Positions 12,707-22,900 of a stretch of DNA of 64,000 bases are shown here, in pieces; position 1 is the first letter of the stretch; each line of letters starts with the position of its first letter. The translations under genes were made by a program, and so were the position numbers. The stretch comes from Anisus vortex. Its lineage: Eukaryota > Mollusca > Gastropoda > Planorbidae. The stretch spans positions 32,936,882-33,000,881 of the forward strand of contig OX421507.1 of assembly GCA_949126835.1 (NCBI GenBank), read 5' to 3'. The notes under the pieces are model-generated. The model did no database searches, was not told the origin of the DNA, and worked only from the letters and a program-made list of their open reading frames with translations.

Positions 12707-15700
12707 GTAAGTTAATTCTTTTAAAATTCGTGTATGTAAATGTGAATGATTTAGTAATTGTGTTAGGGGCCATTCATTTAGTATGTCAACAAAAAAGGAG
12801 TTGTGCGGGGGGTGGGGGGGGGGGTTGAAAGGGTTTGACAATTTTTTACATGGGGAAGATGGTTTGACGTCAACAATGTTATTTTTATATATTACATTTT
12901 AATAAAATGTAAATTAGTCGTGCATTTGTAAGACACACACGTGCTAGTATGTCAACAGCCTATTAGTTGAATCATATATTTTAATCCATCGCCAAATTCG
13001 ACAACCGTATTTGCTCCAAGTTTAAGAAAATGAAAAAAACATAAAGGGTACTTTTAATAACATCAAGCCAGTAGATTAGTTTCAATTTCAAAACGCAATT
13101 GATAGAAATAAACAAGACAGAACCCTGGGAAGTATTTTTAACATTATTTATTATTATTGACGTGTTTTCAAAGTTGATGTGACCTTTGTTTTTGCTCATT
13201 GGGAAATTTAAGCCCAGAATGGTTAGATGAATATAATATTGAGTCGTCAGGTGAATCGATTCCATGAGAAAGTGATGAATCAGCCTTTACGTTCATTATA
13301 ACAATAAAGTAACATTTGGCTAGATGCTAGAATATTGAAATCCCATTTTGTTCAAAAAATTTAAAGTGTTTTAAGTTATAGACAACTTGAAATATGTGAA
13401 ACAATTAAAAATTTAGACTTTTAACGTAATATTTTAACATACTAGCCTGCCGTATAAAATTGTGTGTAAAAAATGTTGACAACCAAAAATGATTTAGCCA
13501 ACTGAAACTTTAACAGTTGTTGACGTAATTAATGAGTCCCTTATAACAGTAAAAGGATAAGTTCTAACTTTGGGTGAACATCAAAATTGATAAATTATCT
13601 TTTAAAGTTCATTTCAATTGCATCATCAGTTTGCATGAAATAAATAAACAACCCTCGCTTACTTATAATTACGGCTGTATTCGGGATCAGCTATTTGCTT
13701 GCAGTTATCCCCTATACTTTAATCAGAATATATTAATTAATTTAGTTCGTTTATTCACAAACATTGAATACAATAAACGGAATCCGGGTAATAAAAAGGT
13801 TTGCATATATGAATGTATGCATGCACTTAGTAACAGACATGTTGGATAGTAGGCCTACTGGCCATAGCTGGTCTACACTGCCAACTAACCGCCCGTTCTA
13901 ACACTGTGCTCTATATAGAGAGTTAGAGAGTCTATTTATGAACTCACAATGTACTCTCCAACACGCTGGCGGGGTTGTTTAAACCGACTCTCAGCCGGGT
14001 GTACGCAGATTTAATCTTACACGCCGGGTGTTTAGTTAGCGGTGGCGCTAGTGTGCTGTGTTCTTAGTTCGTTTCTCTATACAAGATCGATGCATCACAC
14101 TCGTGGTGTGTGTGTGTGTGAGGAAGAAAGAAAAAACGTCAGCATTATGTTTAGATCGCGCACGTCTTCGGCCTTGTCGATCCCAAAGTTCACCCCCCAC
14201 CACCCTCCTTCCCGCGTATTGCCATCCCAGTTTGTGTTCTCTGACGTCACGTGTAATACAGACGGTGAAGTTAAAAGGCATACACAGATTGTAATAATGT
14301 GCTCAACATGTATAATAACTGTGCCGCCGTGTCAATGGATTGCTGGGGATCCGTGGTGTGCTCACTTGGCCGTGTCACAGAGGTCTGGGTGGTTGTTACA
14401 GGCTGGTGAGTCTCATTCGTGTGATTCTATTATGACTGATCACCGCATAACTTGAGAGAGCAATCGTTAGGATTAGATCTATCCACAACAAGACAATGTA
14501 AACAAGATAAACAGAAATTAGTTTAGGTCAATTATTATTGGGCATGCTGTCCTTACGCTTTTATTATAGAAACAGTTGCGAGGCCAAAAAGTACGATGAG
14601 ACCCGGGAGTTGAGTAATTAAATCCATATTTTTTTAATAGTAGTGTAGATAATGTCAATAACTTTTATTCTGAAAAAATCAATACCTTTTTCCCATAAGG
14701 AAACACTATTAAAATCTTACTAAGGGATACTTGAGTTTTGAAAAAAAGAAAAAAAGAAATATTGTGCTAGTCATCCAATCCCGCTGTACATCCTACAACT
14801 AGAAATAATACTCAACGCTAAATAGCCTGGCGGTCGCTGCTTCACCGGTCCTATGGACCAACTAGGTCCGACGGGTACTTTACTTTACATAGCCTGTCGT
14901 GTGGTTTAGGTCAGGGGTCGGCAACCTACGAACGTTGGCACGCGAGGAGATTTTCATTGGCACGCACGCAAATGATCACCCCTTAAAAAAAAAGCTATTC
15001 AACTTTCTTTGACAAGGAATTTGAAAGTTAAAGCAGTATGACTTTTAGGATGTTGGCACGCTAAATTAATTAGATATCCCACTTTGGCACACTATCGTGA
15101 AAAGGTTGCTGACCTCTAGTTTAGGTTATAGTGTTTGGGCTGTACATTAGCCTCAAAACCAGTGAAAGCATTAACATCAACTGGCCACACAATCCCCTAG
15201 TACGCTGTGGCCACAGAAACTTGTGAATGCTGTATTATCGGCCCTATGGATGTATGAAAAGTGACCGTGGCTTAGAGTAGTAGGCCCTACTGTTTATGGC
15301 GATATCAGTATCGCTGAACTAGATAGACGCTTGGTGTTAGAAGTGTTTTGAAAAAAATAAAACACTTACGTATTGTAGACTGTGTGGTGTTTGAGTGTTT
15401 GAGGTTTAATATGGTTAAATGAAAAGATTTTGCTTCAAATTTGGAGGAGAGCAAAATAAACAAAACATGACCCACCAAACCTATATTTAACTATTTTGTA
15501 AAAGAGAAGAACTAGGTAAAGAACTAATTACGTGAACATTTAATTCAATATTTTGAATATTCTGATACTGAATGCACATATGTAGGCTAATATGTAGTTT
15601 GCGTGTTAGACGTGAAAACGTATCCAGTTGCTCTTTAAAATAAAACACGTAACTCGTGGGTTTAAAAAAATTAGACAATAATTAGGTGCAAATTAAGTTT

Positions 15701-18700
15701 ACACTTACGATATTTGGATCGTAGTTACAAAGAACAGTCTAAGAATAATTAGACGACCTATTAAAGCAAAAAAAAAACAAATGAAGTACTTGCACTCGGC
15801 TGAGGCTCTAAATAAAGTATCATGAAGTCATTATAATTTTAATTTAATTTAAAGATACAAACTGTAAACACTTATTTTGTATTTGGCATATCCACCAGCC
15901 TTTGATAAAGAATCACAGAATAAAAAAAACTAATTGTCTTACAATCTAACTGGAACCATATAGATATATTAATCAAAGTCACAGTCAAATTTTAAGTCAT
16001 ACAATTGTTGCAGCTAATGAGTTAGCCCTAAGATCAGTTAGGTCCAAATGGTACTTTACTATATATTTTATAATGAGTTATCAATTTGTAAAGATATAGG
16101 CCTACATTTCACTTTCACAAGCATATTCACTTAATATATATTCAGTGATATTTCCTGTTCTAATTTAAAACAATGTTGAACATCTTTCATCTTTCCCAAA
16201 CCTTTCCTCATAAACCACAGTATCCGACTTAATAACAACAATGAGCACCTACGTTCATTCTCTGAACAACAATGAGCACCTACGTTCATTCTCTGAACAA
16301 CAATGAGCACCTACGTTCATTCTCTGAACAACAATGAGCACCTAGGTTCATTCTCTGAACAACAATGAGAACCTACGTTCATTCTCTGAACAACAATGAG
16401 CACCTACGTTCATTCTCTGAACAACAATGAGCACCTACGTTAATTCTCTGAACAACAATGAGCACCTACGTTCATTCTCTGAACAATAATGAGCACCTAC
16501 GTTCATTCTCTGAACAACAATGAGCACCTACGTTCATTCTCTGAACAACAATGAGCACCTACGTTCATTCTCTGTTTAATCATGGAATATATTGACATGT
16601 TGTGCTCTCGTGTAAGATAGCAGGGCCGAGACAACCTTGACTTAAAATAACACAAAGAAGACAGAAAACAATTCCTGGAATATTACTTACTCTGACTTTA
16701 CTTATCAACAATTTGTTCCTGGGTCTGGAGGGTGTCCCTGTGTCTACCCAGCTATGATGACATTGGTTGGGGCAAAGCGAAGGCGGCTGGGCATTGTGTT
16801 GGCCACGCAATCCCTCTGCACGTTTTTAGTGTCGCGAGAACAGGTCCGGATTAATCAATCATGTTCTAAGTTGTGACTAAAATCGAATTTCATCCATGGC
16901 AGTGGTGCCCTCACTGTGGGCATAAATAGGGCATCCAGGCCTCACCAGTGTCCTCAGAAACGTGTGAACGCTGTTTCCCCGGCCCATTACGGATAATTTT
17001 TTCCGACGGGATAACTTTACTTTTACTTACGAATCAACAATGTATTCATTACGGCGCAGACTCTAGCTGTATTCATTGTTTACAAAATGTGTGTGTGTGT
17101 GTGTGTGTGTGGGGGGGGGTTACAGTTATTTTAATTATTTCATATCCTAGAGAACACATAATTCCTATCGTGGAGTAGCCTACACACTAATTGATCTACA
17201 CTACAGGCTTCGGCGACCGTCAATATATTTTTTTTTTCATATAAAATTTTACAACACGAAGATCAAACAGTATAGCGTGCTAGTAAAATGTCAAATTTTC
17301 ACCCAATAAATAGGCATATATTAAAGCTTACACATCTTTCTATTAAATGCCTACTGGAGTAGCACACCAGTCGAGTTGAATAGCTTTCTCGTTTATACCC
17401 CCCCCCCCCCCCACTCCAATCACTTGACCTTCAGACAATCAGCTGGGCACAGAGACAAAATCCGGACCAGGAAAATGTGATGCAAGATAAACCCCTCCCT
17501 CCTCCCTTTCTCTGCCATCGAGAAAAGTTCACAAAGATACCACTCCCTCCATCCCCTCCCCCCCCCCCTCTTTTTAATCAGACCTACTATTCTCCAATTA
17601 CTGTGTGTTCATTTACTATAAAAAAAAAGAAGGTTTTGGTATTATACGACTGCGCCTATCTTCGCGTTTAAATGTTGCATGTTTCTTTTTTCTTTAGTAG
17701 GTTATATGGTAACTATAGAGGAGGTTTGATCGCGGTGCGACGTTATATGGATTGGGAGGCCACCTGTCACACGAGTTGTATTCATTCAACTAGCTTATAA
17801 TATTTCGTTTCATTTCACCTTAGGCAACGCGCAACAATTTTCCCCCTTTCAAATAAGTATCATTTCAATCCTCTATAGACACTGTGTTCACTGTATTTGT
17901 ATGGATTAGCTGTGTTCACTGTATTTGTATGGATTAGCTGTGTTCACTGTATGGATTAACACTGTTGCACCGGTAATATTTCTTACATACCTATTATAGT
18001 GTTTTAGTGTTCATTTCACTGATTTAACCATCTTTACCTAGACTCTAGACCAGTTTAAATTGATCACCTGGTGTTATGAACTAAAGTTGTAGTGTAGTGA
18101 ATTAATATGGAGTGTTAGCGAGGAACTGTTTACCGTGGACTGGGCTGACCTGCTGACCTGCACGTTTTTAGTGTCGCGAGAACAGGTCCGGATAAATCAA
18201 TCATGTTCTAAGTTGCGACTAAAATCGAATTTCATCCATGGCAGTGGTGCCCTCACTGTGGGCATAAATAGGGCATCCAGGCCTTACCAGTGTCCACAAT
18301 ATGCAGTGAACATTTGCCTTTCTATGATAAAACCATGCATTTAACAAGTAGATATGGCGGTCAACTGGCTCCTTTGTTTACGAAGTTTGAGAACTCTTAT
18401 CAAAGGTTTTATAATTGAATCCGTTTTGCTTGATAGGAATACGAACTTATTATTATTAGTTTTAATGTAAGGCAGAGAGAGGCATGGGGTAGTTGATAAA
18501 ATTAAAGAAAATAAGACATTCATCGTCCATTGGCTTAGCGAAGCAGCGTTTACCAGTTTCCGCGGCCATAGCATAAAAAGGGATTGTGTTGTCAGTATCC
18601 TCGTAAAAAACCATGCCATTTATTTATCTGAACTCGAACCTGAGATCATTACCTAGACTCTAGACACACATACGCACGCTTATTAAACAAACACTATATA

Positions 18701-19877
18701 AGTATTAACACATTGCTTTGTCAACAGATGTTCATTGTTTATATATTATATATTCAAATGTAGTTAATCTACGGCTCACGATCAACAAGGCTAAATAATT
18801 ATCTATATATAAAACTATAGAAAGCTATTGGAAACTGGAGTTCTATTATCAATGCATTGCTTGAACATAAAACACGTTTGTGTATGTGTGTGAGAGTTTT
18901 CCAATAGTATTTGTGTTTCTCAATAATGGGAATGAAACGTTTGTTACTATAAAGTTGTATAGACATAACGTTGTAGGCCTATACTATCATCTCAATGATT
19001 ATCATATTGGGCTCAAGCTAAGGTTCTAAACAAAAAGTCGCTCTATCCTCCCAGGTCTGTTTAGTGTTCTAGAGTTTGCCCAGACTTAATAGACATTCGT
19101 CATAGGCTCGAAGGGTTGCCGGGGTGGGGGGGGGGAGTAAAAGTCAGTGTGCTGGCTACACAATCCACTACTACTTTTCATTGACCGATCGGTGAACTCG
19201 TGCTTACTCGTCGCTCTAGTAAAGTGAAAGTCTCATTTTCAGACCAAGTTTGTGAAACAGCTTTTCAATATTTTCCGTGGCCATTGCATACAAGAATATA
19301 GCTAGCACAATGTCCATCCGCCTATAGTTGTTTTATATTTGCTTCGTGGACACTATAGCTGTATAAGTATACTATCTTGAAAGAAACTTTTCTCCCTGTA
19401 ACGTGTTTGTGTTTGATTACAGTTATCCAATCACTAAAACGAGTTTAAGTTTAAGAAGGCCTGATGGTAAATGTAAAACGAAGTAGTTTAACTATCTTTG
19501 GTTATCATAGTTAAACAAACAGAATAGTTGTTTTGTGTGTATGTGTGTATGTGTGTGTATGTGTGTTGATAACGACACAACACGATTTATATTATTATGC
19601 CCAATAAATGCTTTTTCTGTATTAAAAGCTTGAACCCAGCGATAAGATTCAACAAACTTTGTTCGTTTTATTCATTTACCAATACGTCAAGTATCACTTA
19701 AACAATCTATCTGTCGAGTCATCGTCCCCCATTATTCTTGCATTGGGGGTGGGGGTAAAAAAGGTTCAATTCCTTAAGCTGCCTAAGCTATTCGAAGATT
19801 TTAAGGGGAGATAAATCGAGCGTTTGTTTGCCAGTTTTTGTTAAGTTTATTTCATTTGACTCCATCGTTAAGCATTG

Positions 19878-19926
<49 letters not shown>

Positions 19927-22900
19927 TCTCTCTCTTTCTCTCGCCTTATTGTTCGTAACCCGAGGCAAGGTTAATTACTCGAGACAAAAAAAAATCATAT
20001 ATTATGTTGTTCGTAATCCGAATAGTTCGTGAGCTGAGGCGTTCGTATCCAAGTTTAGAAAAAATGCAATGAATATATTAGCCGCGACTGGGGGAGGGGG
20101 GGGGGTCCTTCAGTCTTCGTGTATGCCCAGCTCTAATTAATTGGTATAAGGCCTCTCTGACATTTCTCATGCGAAGTAGAGGCGGCTGAACATGGCGGCA
20201 TTGACCACACAATCTTTTTGTATGCAGTGGCAACGGAAACTAGTGAACCCTGTTTGAGTAGCATTATGTAACAACATGGTTTAAAATGGATACTTAGCCG
20301 TAACATATTAAGCAAGCGTAACGTCCTAAGTATGCGTCATGTGAGTGTTGTGATAATGATGATGGCCTCATTAATTTTTACTACAATTAATGGGTCACAC
20401 ACTTAGCCACGCGACGCCATATGTTTTGTCTCTTATGCCCTGTGCCTATATATTATATAGGAACTAGATAGTTATATATAGTTCGTAGAAGCGTTAACAA
20501 CATAAAATTGTCACATTGATTTGTTTTTTGGGACAATTTTATTTTTTAATCAAGAGCGTTCGCAATGATATTGTTGGTTATTTATTTTACTATAATTGAC
20601 TAAGAAAAAATAGCACACCCCCCTTTCCAAAAAACTGTGTTGAGATGGGCTCGGCCTTGTGTCCATGTTCATGGCCTAGAGTTTGGCGACACATTATGTG
20701 GACCTATTGTATGGGTGGACCTCCACCCACTTCCTCACATATATTATAGAATCTACTTGTTTCGTCAACCGGTCTTTCCAAGCTGTATTATAATTTATAC
20801 CAACTCATTTCGCACAGTGTGCTACATTTCAAGATGTGTGTACAGTGTGTTTTCCGCCAGGACTGTCTCGTTAAATCATTTATTAAAACAAATGGGAGTC
20901 TTTTAATAAGTAGGCTACATGTATAATTTTCAATTAGTTTAGACGAGAATAATAGGACTATGCTCATCGTCTGCTCACACTCAAACGAGCAATATGATTC
21001 AACTTATGAAGAAAACAATCCTATCGTTTTGTCCGTCACAATACCGTTATCTTTGAAAGCAGGTCATGTGACCCAATAGTTGTAACTCGCCCATGTATTT
21101 AAACAATGAGACGTGGTGGACAGTTAATTGTAATCTGTGGGATTAAACTGCAATGTACGGATATTTATATTAAATTATATGTGCTGCAAGTTGTGTCTGC
21201 CTCATGTGTGAGTTCTATAAGCTTTGTGTTGAACAGATCAGTCTTATTATATAGGCCCAACGCGTGAAAAATATCGATAAAAATAAAAAATTGATTCGAT
21301 AGTGCATCATAGCCAATCATAGGTTTTAATTTTTACTACGTCCGTCCGCTCTGCATGTTTACATTTTCGTTCTAAAATATAAAAAATACTTCACAAGACT
21401 TGGCTAATAGTAATTTGTATTATAAATAAAGAATGAAAACACTAACTAAGCTTACCGTATTAACTAGGCCCATAACATTCCTAATTTATACGTTGTTTAC
21501 AATATCATTGCATTGAGAAATTAGGCCTAATGATGATAAATCTTTTGAGTGACACTGTCTGTGCTATGCGTGTTAGAAAATATAGAAAATGTAAGTACGG
21601 TATTGTAAGTAAAATGAAAATGTTAGTTATAAAAAGTGTAGGGCGTAGGCCAGTGTAAGCAAATGAATTATTGAAAACAATGTATAGCCTAAATCTTTGT
21701 CAATGTCTGTAAAGTTTAAAAGCTTACATTAGTATTTAGTTAGGCAGCGCTATAGGCCTACTGTATAGGCCTACACATAGACATAGAATTATAAACAGCA
21801 CACCAAAATCAACTTTCTAATGAAATCAGATAATAGGTTAATTCGGCCTATAGTTAATTATTAAAAGGCGATTTCAATTTAATTGTAGGCTACATATTGA
21901 GTCGGACATATAATTTTTTATTATTATTATAATACAATAATAAAATATAAGAAATACGAACTAAACTACTCATTAAAATGTTTTTAATAACTTTGTTTTG
22001 TAAATATTATTTTATATTAAGTTTCATTTTAAACTTTATTTTCTTATTCAGACAATGAAAGGGCAGCAGAGATGATTACAACATCATTGAGCCAGCGCCA
22101 AGACCTGGTTGAGGGACTAGATGCTGATGCCATTTTAGATTACCTATCCCACCATGGTGTCCTTGACCCTTCAATTCTAGTCGGTTTTGGTAAGTTCAAA
22201 AATAGGTTACTGAAAAGTAGAGCCAGACTTACTTAGATTATTACAGAGATGTGATATGTGAATTGCAACAAAGTTAAATACACTGAATTCAAATCTTTGA
22301 AGATAATATAGCTTTATATAGGCCTATTTATACAATTTCAAAAGTCTTCAACATGTTTATTGATACCCTCAGAAGATGGTGTGTCGACCAAACAAAGAAA
22401 CTCAGCCATCTTAAGGCATGTAGAGGAACATGGGACAACAGCAGTGGCACTTTTCATCAATGCACTACGCCAGTCTGGCCAACTTCATCTGGCTAGTTCT
22501 CTGGACACTGAACAAAGGATCAAACCAGTTTCAGGAGATGGCTACTTTGGGAAGGAGAGACATAAAGGTAGTAGTGGCCGTTCACAATAATCTTAGTGAC
22601 ATAGAGGTAGTAGTGGCCAATGGTTCGCAATAATCTTAGTGACACTCCTGTCATTCAACGGTTCACAATAATCTTAGTGACACCCCTGCCATTCAATGGT
22701 TCACAATAATCTTGGTGACACTCCTGTCATTCAATGGTTCACAATAATCTTGGTGACACTCCTGTCATTCAATGGTTCACAATAATCTTAGTGACACCCC
22801 TGCCATTCAATGGTTCACAATAATCTTAGTGACACCCCTGCCATTCAATGGTTCACAATAATCTTAGTGACACCCCTGCCATTCAATGGTTCACAATAAT

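Noticed and set aside
9745..12828. Single-exon gene ending at 12828
   Set aside because: A strong donor G|gtaagt at 12707 joins in phase to the CARD exons. The remaining 120 bp encode an AT-rich tail and a Gly run from poly-G, typical of intron read-through.
14042..14455. 137-codon + strand frame as a small gene
   Set aside because: Overlapping frames on both strands are equally open, there is a Cys-Val run from a GT microsatellite, and no domain is recognisable.
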